A stretch of DNA of 64,000 nucleotides from Actinoplanes sp. KI2 (GCF_025630775.1 NZ_JAOSZE010000043.1:1-64000), one strand, 5' to 3'; shown: positions 26,092 through 34,856, numbered from the stretch's first letter. The notes: a model not told the origin generated them from the sequence alone. Made by a program: numbers and translations.

Positions 26092-26931
26092 TCAACGCCA
26101 CCAGCCGTCGAGCGGCGTCACCGGCTGGGCCCGCTTGTGGCGGGTCGCGCGGAACAGCGCCTCCACCCGGGCGGTCACCTCGGGCGTGACGTCGGCGCCC
26201 TCGAGGTAGTCGTCGAGCTCGCGGTAGGTCAGGCCCAGCGCCACCTCGTCGGGCAGGGCCGGGCGGTCGTCCTCGAGGTCGGCGGTCGGCACCTTCTCCC
26301 AGACGCTCGGCGGCGCGCCCAGCTCGCGCAGCAGGGCGGCACCCTGGCGCTTGGTGAGCCCGGTCAGCGGGGTGACGTCGACGCCGCCGTCGCCGTACTT
26401 GGTGAAGAAGCCGGTGACCGCCTCGGCGGCGTGGTCGGTGCCGGCGACCAGCATGTTCAGCTGGCCCGCGATCGCGTACTGGATGACCATGCGCTCGCGG
26501 GCCTTGATGTTGCCGCGAACGAAGTCGCGCAGGCGCGGTTCCTCGCCGAGCAGCTCGCGCAGGCCCAGCGCCGCCTCGGCCGCGACGGCGTCGGCGCTGG
26601 GCTTGACGTTCACCGCGATCGACCGGTCGGGACGGATGAACTCCAGGGCGATCTGCGCGTCGTGCTCGTCGGCCTGCACCCCGTACGGCAGCCGGACGGC
26701 GACGAAAGTCGCGGCGCGACCCTCCGCGCGCAGCTGTTCGACGGCGAGCTGGCAGAGCCGGCCGGCGAGCGTGCTGTCCTGGCCGCCGCTGATCCCGAGC
26801 ACGAAGCCCGCGGCCGCGGTGGAGAGCAGGTACTCCTTGAGGAAGTCGACGCGCCGGCCGATCTCCGCGCCGGGGTCGATCTCCGGCCGGACGCCGAGCT
26901 CGGTCAGGATCTCCTGCCTCAGGTCTGCCAT
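26092..26931 (-). CDS. nadE: NH3-dependent NAD+ synthetase
   Basis: 279 aa, full family length. ATP pyrophosphatase P-loop LGISGGQDSTLAGRL, NAD-binding FVRGNIKARERMVIQYAIAG, KYGDGGVDVTPLTGLTKRQ, and the C-terminal TRHKR. It amidates nicotinic acid adenine dinucleotide with ammonia to NAD+. It lacks the glutaminase domain used by many actinobacteria, so this is the NH3-dependent bacterial type. ATG 26931. Confidence 0.95.
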   Translation of the reverse strand: MADLRQEILTELGVRPEIDPGAEIGRRVDFLKEYLLSTAAAGFVLGISGGQDSTLAGRLCQLAVEQLRAEGRAATFVAVRLPYGVQADEHDAQIALEFIRPDRSIAVNVKPSADAVAAEAALGLRELLGEEPRLRDFVRGNIKARERMVIQYAIAGQLNMLVAGTDHAAEAVTGFFTKYGDGGVDVTPLTGLTKRQGAALLRELGAPPSVWEKVPTADLEDDRPALPDEVALGLTYRELDDYLEGADVTPEVTARVEALFRATRHKRAQPVTPLDGWWR

Positions 26932-26982
26932 GCCCGCACTGTACCCGGGATGATCACGTCAGCTCGCCGTCGGACGGACAGG

Positions 26983-28167
26983 TCAGCTTGATCGCCAGGC
27001 GTCCCTCAGCCGCACCCGGGCGCCGCTGCGCAGCACCGCGTTGCGGTAGATGCGGGCCGCGACCCAGAGCAGCACCGGGATCACCACGATCATGCCGGCC
27101 AGCGACACCACCGCCTGCCAGGCCGGCACCACGCCGAGCGCCAGGCGGACCGGCATCAGCGTCGGCGCGAAGATCGGGATCATCGAGAGCACCGCGGCGA
27201 TCGGCGAGCCGGGGTTGCTCGGCAGGATCGAGATGCCGATCACGTAGCCGACCACCAGCAGCATCAGCACGGGGGTGGTCGCGGCGGCCACCTCCTCCTG
27301 CCGGGAGACCAGCGACGCGACCGCGGCGAACGCGAGCGAGTAGGCGGCGTAGCCGAGCAGGAACCACACGATCAGCCAGACGATCGCGCTGACCGTCGAG
27401 ATCGAGTGCAGGTGCAGCACCCCGGTGGCGACGGCGGCCGCGACTCCGGAGAGCGCGATCGCCGAGACCTGGACCAGCCCCACCGTGCCGAGGCCCAGGA
27501 CTTTTCCGATCATCAACTGCCATGGGCGTACGGTGCCCAGCAGGATCTCGACGACGCGACTGGTCTTCTCCTCGACCACGCCCTGGGCCACCGCCTGGCC
27601 GTTCAGCAGCAGCGCCATGTAGATCAGGATGCTGGTCAGGATGCCGATCGCGAGCTGTTCGCTGTTGGCCTTCTTCGGCGGTTCCAGAGCGGTCACGGTC
27701 ACCGCCGCGGCGGAGATCGCGGTGGCCACCTTGGCCGGGTCGCCGCCGAGCGCGGTCACCTGCTGGTCGAGGGCGGCGCGCTGGGCGACCAGTTGCAGGA
27801 CCGAGCGCAGATCGTCGCCGAGGGTGGTCTTGACCACGACCCGGATCGAACCCGGCGCGCCGACCAGCAGCGCGTCCAGCTTGCCGTCGGCCACCTGTTG
27901 ACGGCCGGCCTCCTCGGCGACGTCCCGGGTGTGGATGTCGACGTGGATCGCCTGCGCGGTCGAGGTGAGCGCGGCGGTCAGCGGGGCGGTGCCGGGGGTG
28001 AGGCCGACGTCTTGATAGGACGGTCCGCCGCCGGCGAGCTTGGTGGCCACCGCGATGCCGACCAGGATGAGGACGCTGACCAGGGTCGCGATCCGGAAGG
28101 CCTTGGAGCGCAGCCGGGTGGTGATCTCGCGGTTCGCGATCAGCCGTACGGTGCCGAGACTGGTCAT
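26983..28167 (-). CDS. ABC exporter permease (NatB/ABC-2 type)
   Basis: 394 aa. One N-terminal membrane helix (about 25-45), a long extracellular domain (about 50-165), then five helices (180-375) in ABC-2 order. NatB-like features include IANREITTRLRSKAFRIATL at the start. Partner of the ATPase encoded immediately upstream with a 4-nt overlap. Family members export Na+ or small toxic compounds; substrate inferred only. Confidence 0.85.
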   Translation of the reverse strand: MTSLGTVRLIANREITTRLRSKAFRIATLVSVLILVGIAVATKLAGGGPSYQDVGLTPGTAPLTAALTSTAQAIHVDIHTRDVAEEAGRQQVADGKLDALLVGAPGSIRVVVKTTLGDDLRSVLQLVAQRAALDQQVTALGGDPAKVATAISAAAVTVTALEPPKKANSEQLAIGILTSILIYMALLLNGQAVAQGVVEEKTSRVVEILLGTVRPWQLMIGKVLGLGTVGLVQVSAIALSGVAAAVATGVLHLHSISTVSAIVWLIVWFLLGYAAYSLAFAAVASLVSRQEEVAAATTPVLMLLVVGYVIGISILPSNPGSPIAAVLSMIPIFAPTLMPVRLALGVVPAWQAVVSLAGMIVVIPVLLWVAARIYRNAVLRSGARVRLRDAWRSS

Positions 28168-29168
28168 GACTGGTCCTCGATGCTCGCGATGGGCTTTTCG
28201 CCGGCGCTGACTGTGGGCTTTTCGCCGGCGCTCACGGTGGACTCCTCATCGGCGCTCACGGTGGGCTCTTCGCCGGCGCTCACGATGTGCCGGAACAGGT
28301 CGGTCAGCGACGGGCGGGCGCGGGTGAACTCGTGCACCGGGCCGGTCGCCAGGGCCGCATGCAGGATCGCCTGGTCGTCGGCGCCGTCGTGCAGGGCCAG
28401 CCGGGTGCCGCCGGCGGACTCGGCGAGCACCGTCACGCCGGTGAGCGCGGCGGCCCAGCCCGGCGGGGCGGCGGGCGCCCGTACGATCAGCTCCTCCGGC
28501 CCGCCGGCCCGGAGCTCGTCGACCGTGCCCACGGCGACCATGCGACCCTGCCGGACGATGCCGACCCGGTCGCACAGGCGCTGCACGAGGTCGAGCTGGT
28601 GGCTGGAGAACATCACCGGCACGCCGGCGTCGGCCTTGTCGCGCAGCACGCCGCTCATCACGTCGACCGCCACCGGGTCGAGGCCGGAGAACGGCTCGTC
28701 GAGCACCAGGATCTCCGGGTCGTGCACCAGCGCGGCGGCCAGCTGCACGCGCTGCTGGTTGCCGAGCGACAGCTTGATCACGTCGTCGTCCCGGCGGCCG
28801 GCGACGCCCAGCCGCTCGACCCAGCGATCCACCGAGGCGTGCGCCTCCGCCGGCGACATGCCGTGCAGGCGCGCCAGGTAGACCAACTGCTCGGCGACCC
28901 GCATGCGCGGGTAGAGGCCGCGCTCCTCGGGCATGTAGCCGATGCGCCGGCGGGTCTCCAGCCCGATATGGCGGCCCTCCCATCGGATGGCGCCCTCGTC
29001 GGCCTCCAGCACGCCCAGCACGATGCGCATGGCGGTGGTCTTGCCGGCGCCGTTGCTGCCGACGAGGCCGAAGATCTCGCCGGAGCGCACCTCGAACGTG
29101 ATGCCCTGCAGCGCGACCACGTCCCCGTAGCGCTTGCTGACCCGATCGATTTCCAACTGGCGGTTCAT
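28164..29168 (-). CDS. ABC exporter ATPase (NatA-like)
   Basis: 334 aa. Walker A GLVGSNGAGKTTAMRI, signature LSLGNQQRVQL, Walker B ILVLDEPFSGLDP, H-loop FSSHQ. A C-terminal domain of about 100 residues (215-300) is usual for NatA-type proteins. The last 35 residues are four degenerate VSAGEKPT-type octapeptides from a 24-bp array at the gene end, an addition with no known role. It heads the operon and is divergent from the SPFH gene. Confidence 0.9.
   Translation of the reverse strand: MNRQLEIDRVSKRYGDVVALQGITFEVRSGEIFGLVGSNGAGKTTAMRIVLGVLEADEGAIRWEGRHIGLETRRRIGYMPEERGLYPRMRVAEQLVYLARLHGMSPAEAHASVDRWVERLGVAGRRDDDVIKLSLGNQQRVQLAAALVHDPEILVLDEPFSGLDPVAVDVMSGVLRDKADAGVPVMFSSHQLDLVQRLCDRVGIVRQGRMVAVGTVDELRAGGPEELIVRAPAAPPGWAAALTGVTVLAESAGGTRLALHDGADDQAILHAALATGPVHEFTRARPSLTDLFRHIVSAGEEPTVSADEESTVSAGEKPTVSAGEKPIASIEDQS
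28188..28283. repeat. 24-bp x4 tandem repeat in ABC ATPase 3' end
   Basis: Units at 28188, 28212, 28236 and 28260, each 24 bp (GGGCTTTTCGCCGGCGCT core), the third most diverged. In frame, it encodes octapeptides of the VSAGEKPT type at the C-terminus. Confidence 0.9.
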
Positions 29169-29175
29169 GGGAAAT

Positions 29176-29185
29176 GTGATATCAC
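29176..29185. promoter_or_regulatory. GTGATATCAC palindrome in divergent promoter
   Basis: Perfect 10-bp palindrome between the ABC exporter start (29168) and the SPFH start (29216). It stands out against the GC-rich background and could be the operator for both. Confidence 0.5.
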
Positions 29186-29215
29186 TATGATAGGCACCGG
29201 AGCAAGGAGGATTCC

Positions 29216-30079
29216 ATGACCACCTACCAGGAGCGCCCCGCGAACGGGGTGCCCGGCATTCCCGTGTTGTTCGGCGGCCTCGCCGCGGTGGTGGTGGGGG
29301 TTGCCCTGATCGTGGTGGCCGCCCCGGTCACCGTGACGATCGGTGTCGTGCTGCTCGTCGCCGACGTGATCGTGCTGCTCGGGCTGACCCCGGTCCGGCC
29401 CGGCCAGGCCCGGGTCGTCCTGCTGCTCGGCAAGTACACCGGTACCGTCCGGGAGACCGGGCTGCGCTGGGTCAACCCGTTCACCACGAGGCAGGCGATC
29501 TCCACCCGGATCCGTAACCATCAGACCGAGGTCACCAAGGTCAACGACGCGGACGGCAACCCGATCGAGATCGCGGCGGTCGTGGTGTGGCAGGTCAGCG
29601 ACACCGCGAAGGCGGTCTTCGACGTGGACTCCTTCGAGCAGTTCGTCGCGATCCAGGCCGAGACCGCGGTGCGGCACATCGCGAACAGCTACCCGTACGA
29701 CGCGCACAGCGAGGGCGAGATCTCGCTGCGGGACAGCGCCGACGAGATCACCCGGCGGCTGGCCGAGGAGATCGGCGACCGGGTGGCGTCGGCGGGGGTG
29801 TCCATCGTGGAGGCGCGGCTGTCGCATCTCGCGTACGCCCCGGAGATCGCCCAGGCCATGCTGCGCCGGCAGCAGGCCAACGCGGTCGTGGCGGCCCGGC
29901 AGCGGATCGTCGAGGGCGCGGTCGGGATGGTCGACCTGGCGCTGACCCGGCTCTCCGAGCAGTCGATCGTCGAACTGGACGAGGAGCGCAAGGCGGCCAT
30001 GGTGTCCAACCTGCTGGTCGTGCTCTGCGCCGATCGGGACACCCAGCCCGTGGTCAACACCGGCACCCTCTACCACTGA
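29216..30079 (+). CDS. SPFH/Band-7 membrane protein
   Basis: 287 aa. Two hydrophobic segments at the N-terminus (about 20-65: VLFGGLAAVVVGVALIVVAA, VGVVLLVADVIVLLGLTPV) anchor a Band-7 domain (RPGQARVVLLLGKYTGTVRE through about residue 240) and a coiled stretch (DEERKAAMVSNLLVVLCADR). SPFH proteins assemble into membrane microdomain scaffolds. AAGGAGG precedes the ATG. The RHH protein follows 9 bp after its stop, a recurrent actinobacterial pair. Confidence 0.88.
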   Translation: MTTYQERPANGVPGIPVLFGGLAAVVVGVALIVVAAPVTVTIGVVLLVADVIVLLGLTPVRPGQARVVLLLGKYTGTVRETGLRWVNPFTTRQAISTRIRNHQTEVTKVNDADGNPIEIAAVVVWQVSDTAKAVFDVDSFEQFVAIQAETAVRHIANSYPYDAHSEGEISLRDSADEITRRLAEEIGDRVASAGVSIVEARLSHLAYAPEIAQAMLRRQQANAVVAARQRIVEGAVGMVDLALTRLSEQSIVELDEERKAAMVSNLLVVLCADRDTQPVVNTGTLYH

Positions 30080-30384
30080 TCCGGCGCGATGGCAGAGCGC
30101 AAGAGCATCCTGCTGCGCCTCGACCCGGCGGTGCACGATGCGCTGGCCCGCTGGGCGGCTGCCGAGTTGCGCAGCACGAACGCCCAGATCGAGTTCCTGC
30201 TGCGGGAGGCGCTTCGCGAGGCGGGAAGGCTGCCCACCGAGGCGGGGAAGATGCGCCGGCCGGGCCGCCCGCGCCGCGCCGACCCGGACGAGCCCGAGGC
30301 CTCGGACAACCCCCAGTAGACCAGCAGAGGCGCCGCCGCCCAGCCGATCACCAGTACCGCGACGAGGGAAAGCGCTCGGAGCAT
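30070..30384 (-). CDS. Possible small membrane protein antisense to the RHH gene
   Basis: 104 codons; ATG 30384 has GGGAGG six bases upstream, one of the better ribosome sites in the window. Residues 4-26 (ALSLVAVLVIGWAAAPLLVYW) look like a signal anchor and lie outside the RHH gene. The remainder is antisense to the RHH gene and its tail, with Arg/Ser-rich low-complexity sequence. Either a real overlapping gene whose anchor matters, or a start site of a decayed gene. Low confidence because the RHH frame is clearly genuine. Confidence 0.35.
   Translation of the reverse strand: MLRALSLVAVLVIGWAAAPLLVYWGLSEASGSSGSARRGRPGRRIFPASVGSLPASRSASRSRNSIWAFVLRNSAAAQRASASCTAGSRRSRMLLRSAIAPDQW
30089..30319 (+). 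CDS. Ribbon-helix-helix (Arc/HicB-like) protein
   Basis: 76 aa. RHH fold at residues 1-48 (RKSILLRLDPAVHDALARWA, STNAQIEFLLREALREAG), then a Pro/Arg/Asp-rich disordered tail. It binds DNA or acts as an antitoxin-like partner; no toxin gene is adjacent. Follows the SPFH gene by 9 bp and may regulate the SPFH/ABC divergon, possibly through the GTGATATCAC site (inference). Confidence 0.8.
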   Translation: MAERKSILLRLDPAVHDALARWAAAELRSTNAQIEFLLREALREAGRLPTEAGKMRRPGRPRRADPDEPEASDNPQ

Positions 30385-30495
30385 CGGTTACCTCCCGGGC
30401 GGCGTCGGACTCCACAAGCGACGGTGCTGGACCGAAACGTAGATACGCGACCCTAGCCTGCAGGTACCGTCTCGCGCCGACCCTTCGGGGCAGCG

Positions 30496-30777
30496 CTATG
30501 CGGGTGGGTGTTCGGCTTCGGCGGCCAGCGCGCCCTTGGCGTGCCGGTACCAGACGGCCGGCACCGCGCCCGCCAGGAACGCCTGCTCGACGAGCCGTTC
30601 GCGGCGCTCGGCGTCGGTCTCGGCCGCTGCCCCAGTGTTCTCGCCGGGCCGCGGCAGTCGCGACGGGGTCGTGATCAGGGACCGGGCGGCGCGCCGGCGG
30701 CGCAGCACGAGCCGGACGAGGGCGATCGTCGCGAACGGCGCGACGACGATGGCCAGGAGCAGCGACGCATTGCCCAT
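30496..30777 (-). CDS. Small membrane protein
   Basis: 93 aa from ATG 30777 (GGGAGG about 9 bp upstream). One N-terminal transmembrane helix (residues 2-24, ASLLLAIVVAPFATIALVRL) followed by an Arg cluster and a soluble acidic C-terminus with VEQAFLAGAVPAVWYRHAKG. Not recognised. Could be co-transcribed with the small ORF at 30384. Confidence 0.6.
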   Translation of the reverse strand: MGNASLLLAIVVAPFATIALVRLVLRRRRAARSLITTPSRLPRPGENTGAAAETDAERRERLVEQAFLAGAVPAVWYRHAKGALAAEAEHPPA

Positions 30778-30931
30778 CCTCGATCGCCTCCCCGCTGCGA
30801 AGGATGTCGCCATCGATTGTGATCCCACTTCCCATGCGACGCGAGCGGTCTGTCCCGTACCGGAAAATTGCGGTACCGATCGCCCTCGGAGTGACCAGCC
30901 GCCTTGACGTTGGCGGCGCGACGGCGGAAGA

Positions 30932-30967
30932 TTTCTCCGGGAGAAACCTACTTTCGGAGAGTGAGAA
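30932..30967 (+). promoter_or_regulatory. Regulatory element shared with 34.86 kb site
   Basis: A palindrome TTTCTCC G GGAGAAA (30932-30946) is followed by TACTTTCGGAGAGTGAGAA (30949-30967). The 19-mer occurs once more, inverted, at 34857-34875. The GGAGAG part also serves as ribosome site for the FAH gene at 30972. Confidence 0.75.
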
Positions 30968-30971
30968 CTCG

Positions 30972-31853
30972 ATGCGGCTGATCACCTTCGACGACGGGCG
31001 CGTGGGGCGGATCGACGGGGAGACCGTGATCGAGCTCGGCTGCGGGTCGATGCGGGAGTATTTCGAGCGCGGCGGGAGCGTGCCGGAGACCGGTGCGCGG
31101 CCGGCGCTCGCGGATGTGACGCTGCGTGCGCCGATCCAGCCGAAGAAGTTCTTCCACACGGCGGGCAACTTCGCCGTGCATCACGAGGAGTTGCAGAAGG
31201 TCAACTGGTCGCACCCGGTGCACAAGGGGATCGTGTTCTTCCAGAACGTGGACGCGATCATCGGGCCGGAGGACGCGATCGTCTACCCCGAGGGGCTGAC
31301 CAGGGAACTGGACTACGAGCTCGAGCTCGCGGTGATCATCGGGAAGAGCGGGCGCTGGTTCGGGCCGGAGGAGGCGGTCGACCACATCGCCGGTTACACG
31401 GTGTTCAACGACATCACCGCCCGGGACATCCAGCGGCGCGAGATGAAGTCGGGCGTGTTCTCGTTCTCGAAGGGGATCGACACGTTCTGCCCGATCGGGC
31501 CGTGGATCGTGACCGCCGACGAGGTTCCGGACGCGCAGAAGCTGGCGATGGAGCTGCGGGTCAACGGCGAGGTCCGGCAGTCCGGCAACACCGACCAGAT
31601 GGTGCTGTCGATCCCGCACCTGGTCGCGTTCCACTCGCCGCAGGGCTACACGGCCGGCGACATCATCACCACCGGCACGATCTCCGGGGTCGCCGCGGTG
31701 CAGCCGAACCCGTTCGACTTCTACCTCAAGCCGGGCGACGTCGTCGAGGCCGAAATCGCCGGCGTCGGCACGCTGCGCAACCACGTGGTGCCGTGGAGCG
31801 CCGCGCACGACACGCCTCCCTACTCCGGGTCGCTGTACTCCGAGGACCTCTGA
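30972..31853 (+). CDS. Fumarylacetoacetate hydrolase family protein (1)
   Basis: 293 aa. FAH catalytic domain about 60-285: metal ligands in LDYELELAVIIGKSGR (ExE), the TVFNDITARDIQRRE helix, FCPIGPWIVTADE, SGNTDQMVLSIPHLVA, and GDIITTGTISGVA. Family members hydrolyse or decarboxylate 2,4-diketo acids, often from aromatic meta-cleavage. The chosen ATG is 10 bp after GGAGAG; upstream in-frame ATGs lie in the regulatory element. Followed by a second FAH gene with a 2-bp gap. Confidence 0.88.
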   Translation: MRLITFDDGRVGRIDGETVIELGCGSMREYFERGGSVPETGARPALADVTLRAPIQPKKFFHTAGNFAVHHEELQKVNWSHPVHKGIVFFQNVDAIIGPEDAIVYPEGLTRELDYELELAVIIGKSGRWFGPEEAVDHIAGYTVFNDITARDIQRREMKSGVFSFSKGIDTFCPIGPWIVTADEVPDAQKLAMELRVNGEVRQSGNTDQMVLSIPHLVAFHSPQGYTAGDIITTGTISGVAAVQPNPFDFYLKPGDVVEAEIAGVGTLRNHVVPWSAAHDTPPYSGSLYSEDL

Positions 31854-31855
31854 TC

Positions 31856-32695
31856 ATGCGATTCGGCACGATCGACGGGCGGCTCGTTCTCGTTCGCGAC
31901 GGGCTGGCTCTGGACGTGGCGCGGCACGGCCCATTTTCGAGCGATCCACTCGACGTCCTGGCCAACTTTGCCGCGTTCGTCACCTGGGCGCGGGAAACCG
32001 ACTATGCGGGCGCGGTGCCGGCGGAGAAGCTCGGGCCGCCGGTGCCCAACCCGCGGCAGGTCTTCGCGGTTGCGCTCAACTACCGCCCGCACGCCGCCGA
32101 GGCCGGCTTCCAGCCCCCGGACGAGCCGCTGGTCTTCACCAAGTTTCCGTCCTGCATCACCGGACCGGACACCGAGGTGACGCTGCCGCCGGGCAAGCCG
32201 GACTGGGAGATCGAGGTGGTCGCCGTGATCGGTCGTGGCGGCTACCGGATCGCCCGCGATCGGGCGTGGGACGCGATCGCCGGGCTCACCGTCGGGCAGG
32301 ACCTCTCCGAGCGGGTGGTCCAGTCGCGCGGCGCCCCGGCGCAGTTCTCGCTGGGCAAGTCGTTCCCGGGGTTCGGCCCGATCGGCCCGGTCGCGGTCAC
32401 GCCGGACGAACTGCCCGACCGCGACGACCTGGCCTTCGAGTGCCGCCTCGACGGCGAGGTCGTGCAGCACGGCCGCACCGGCCAGATGATCTTCCCGATC
32501 GACGACCTGGTGGCGCGCATCTCGGCGATCTGCCCGCTGCTGCCCGGCGACCTGATCTTCACCGGTACGCCGGCCGGGGTCGGCAACCGCCGGACTCCGC
32601 CCCGCTATCTGCGGCCGGGCGAGACACTGGTCAGCACGGTCGACGGGATCGGCGAGATCCGCCAGCGGTTCGTCCAGGCGGCGCTTGGGGATTGA
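31856..32695 (+). CDS. Fumarylacetoacetate hydrolase family protein (2)
   Basis: 279 aa. Shorter FAH homologue: VFAVALNYRPHAAEAGF, metal site KPDWEIEVVAVIGRGG, TVGQDLSERVVQSRG, FGPIGPVAVTPDEL and DLIFTGTPAGVG. Sequence differs from the preceding FAH protein, so it is not a recent duplicate; the two may act on successive keto acids or form a hetero-complex. GAGGA near the end of the upstream gene serves as ribosome site. Confidence 0.88.
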   Translation: MRFGTIDGRLVLVRDGLALDVARHGPFSSDPLDVLANFAAFVTWARETDYAGAVPAEKLGPPVPNPRQVFAVALNYRPHAAEAGFQPPDEPLVFTKFPSCITGPDTEVTLPPGKPDWEIEVVAVIGRGGYRIARDRAWDAIAGLTVGQDLSERVVQSRGAPAQFSLGKSFPGFGPIGPVAVTPDELPDRDDLAFECRLDGEVVQHGRTGQMIFPIDDLVARISAICPLLPGDLIFTGTPAGVGNRRTPPRYLRPGETLVSTVDGIGEIRQRFVQAALGD

Positions 32696-32716
32696 CGGCC
32701 GGTGCGGCGTCGGAAA

Positions 32717-33499
32717 CTAGAGCAGGAACGAAACCGATCGGCGGACCACCTCCCGGGCCGCCGGCTGGTCCAGCTCGGGGAACATGTGCGTGGCGCCGGG
32801 GATCAGCTCGACGATGGCGGCGGCGCCCACCCGGGTGAGGGCCGACGCCAGCCGCGCGCTCTGCCGGGGTGGGACGGCCCGGTCGGCGGTGCCGTGCAGC
32901 AGCAGGAACGGCGGCGCCCCGGCGTGCGCGAAATTGACCGGGCTCGCCGCCGCGGCCAGGTCCGGGCGATCGTCGAGACCGGCGCCGATCAGTTGACCCT
33001 CCCGCGACGCGGCACTGCGATCGCCGGTCCCGCCGGCCTCCTCGATGTCCTTGGCGAGCGCGTCGAAATCGGTCGGCGGATACCAGCAGACGGCCGCCGC
33101 GATCGGCGAGCCGGGCGCGAGGGCGGCCAGCGCCGCCAGCTGACCACCGGCCGACGTCCCCCAGCACACGATCCGATCAGAAGCGATCCCGTACGCCCGA
33201 TGTGACTCCCTGAGGAAGCGCAGCGCCGCCTGCACGTCGTCGAGCTGGGCCGGGAAGACCGCCTCGCCGCTCAGGCGGTAGTCGACGGCGGCGACGGCCA
33301 GCCCGAGCGACGCGACCTCCTCGAAGAACCAGGACGCGGCCGGCCCGGGGCCCTCTCGCCGGCTGCCCGTCCGCCATCCGCCGCCGTGCAGGTAGACGCA
33401 GAGCGTGCCGGCGCCGGGCGGCACGTACAGATCGAGCGCGAGCGGCCGGAACCCGTTGTGCCGCGCGTACACGACGTCCCGGTGCACGGAAATGGTCAT
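32717..33499 (-). CDS. Alpha/beta-hydrolase esterase
   Basis: 260 aa, cytoplasmic. Hormone-sensitive-lipase/BD-FAE-like: oxyanion HGGGW (about residue 38), nucleophile GTSAGGQLA (about 115), Asp in LLHGTADRAVPP, His in GATHMFPEL. Short-chain esterase or carbamoyl/formamide hydrolase. Its GTG/ATG start overlaps the amidohydrolase stop by 4 nt, so the two form one minus-strand operon. Confidence 0.85.
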   Translation of the reverse strand: MTISVHRDVVYARHNGFRPLALDLYVPPGAGTLCVYLHGGGWRTGSRREGPGPAASWFFEEVASLGLAVAAVDYRLSGEAVFPAQLDDVQAALRFLRESHRAYGIASDRIVCWGTSAGGQLAALAALAPGSPIAAAVCWYPPTDFDALAKDIEEAGGTGDRSAASREGQLIGAGLDDRPDLAAAASPVNFAHAGAPPFLLLHGTADRAVPPRQSARLASALTRVGAAAIVELIPGATHMFPELDQPAAREVVRRSVSFLL

Positions 33500-34755
33500 G
33501 CGGCTGCGGGAGCCTTGTGGAACCGGCCGGCCTGCATGATGACCCGCAGGTTGTCGGCGTCCTGCAGGATGCGTACGTCCTCGGCGGGGTTGCCCTTGAC
33601 CACGAGCAGATCCGCGACCCAGCCCGGCTTGAGCATGCCGATGTCGCCGAGGCCGAGCAATTGACCGCCGTATTGGGTGACGGCGGTGAGCACTTCCAGC
33701 GGCGAGTAGCCGAGAACGTCCACGAACAGCTCGAGGTCGCGGGCGTTGCGGCCGATCGGGTTGTTCGGGAAGCCGTAGTCGCCGCCCGGCAGCGCGCGGA
33801 TGCCCCGGCGCCGGATCTCGGGGTACACGGCGGCCATGCCCTCCAGCGCGGCGACCGATCCCATCTTCTCGGCGACCTCGCGGGTGATGCCGAACTCCTC
33901 GCCTTCGTAGACGTTCGCGTAGATGATGCCCGGCGCGGGGGAGACGAAGACCGAGTCCTTCACCGATTCGAGCAGATCGAGCGCCTCCTCGTCCGCGTAC
34001 GTGCAGTGGTAGATCGATCGGAAACCGGCCTTGACCGCGATTTTGACCGACTCGGCCGACTGGGCGTGGCAGTTCAGCCAGACGCCCGACTCGCGGGCCT
34101 GCGCGCCGGCCGCCATCGCCTCCTCGAGCGTGTACTGGGTGAGGTGCGAGCCGCCCTCGATGAACACGTCGTCGTTGCTGAGCAGGAACTTCACGCTGTC
34201 GTAGCCCTGGGCCGCCATGTCGCGGACCCAGCGCGCACAGGCTTGCGGCCCCTGCCAGTCCGGCTCCACGTGCCCGTCCGGGCGTACCGGATGATTGTCC
34301 CGCTCCATGCTCGCCGCGCGCATGCGCGGACCCGGCACCGCACCCGCCTTGATCTTGTCGCGCAGGATCACCTCGACCGGCATGGGCAGGATCGATCCCG
34401 CCGAGTACGCCGAGGTGAAGCCGGCGTCGAGCAGGATCGACGCGTTCCGCTCGGCGCGCGCGAGCTCGCTCGGGAGGCCCTCGATGTGGTGGAAGAACGA
34501 CACGTCCAGCGGCGGGTTGAACGACGGGTCGAGGTGACCGACCGCCGAGGGGAAGGTCAGGTGCGCGTGCGACTCCACCATGCCGGGCATGACCGTGCAG
34601 CCGGTGGCGTCGAACACCTGGTCGTCGCCATGATCGTCCTGCCAGGCCGCACGCACCTCGACCACCCGGTCACCCTCGACGACCACCTCGCCCGGCGCGG
34701 GCGCGCTGCCGCTGCCGTCGAAGACGAGTCCGTTGGTGAAGACCGTGCGCGTCAT
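33496..34755 (-). CDS. Metal-dependent amidohydrolase
   Basis: 419 aa. Imidazolonepropionase/prolidase-like amidohydrolase: VMPGMVESHAHLTFPS (HxH), Lys-region DSVKFLLSND, NCHAQS, SIYHCTYAD, LPGGDYGFPNN (final Asp). Small beta domain at both ends. Hydrolyses a cyclic or linear amide, ester or lactam. The upstream region carries the TCACCAGGTGA palindrome and the 19-mer shared with the FAH operon, so both operons probably belong to one catabolic regulon. Confidence 0.87.
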   Translation of the reverse strand: MTRTVFTNGLVFDGSGSAPAPGEVVVEGDRVVEVRAAWQDDHGDDQVFDATGCTVMPGMVESHAHLTFPSAVGHLDPSFNPPLDVSFFHHIEGLPSELARAERNASILLDAGFTSAYSAGSILPMPVEVILRDKIKAGAVPGPRMRAASMERDNHPVRPDGHVEPDWQGPQACARWVRDMAAQGYDSVKFLLSNDDVFIEGGSHLTQYTLEEAMAAGAQARESGVWLNCHAQSAESVKIAVKAGFRSIYHCTYADEEALDLLESVKDSVFVSPAPGIIYANVYEGEEFGITREVAEKMGSVAALEGMAAVYPEIRRRGIRALPGGDYGFPNNPIGRNARDLELFVDVLGYSPLEVLTAVTQYGGQLLGLGDIGMLKPGWVADLLVVKGNPAEDVRILQDADNLRVIMQAGRFHKAPAAA

Positions 34756-34767
34756 GACCTATCACTT

Positions 34768-34778
34768 TCACCAGGTGA
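34768..34778. promoter_or_regulatory. TCACCAGGTGA palindrome upstream of amidohydrolase
   Basis: Perfect 5-bp arms around A, nested inside TATCAC...GTGATA (34760-34780), 13 bp upstream of the amidohydrolase start. Possible operator. Confidence 0.4.
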
Positions 34779-34856
34779 TAACGGCTTTCCGGAGCGTTGC
34801 CACCCGAGTGTTTCCGGTTCCGACTCGAGTGTCAATGGTCGTACGGAAGCTTGTTT

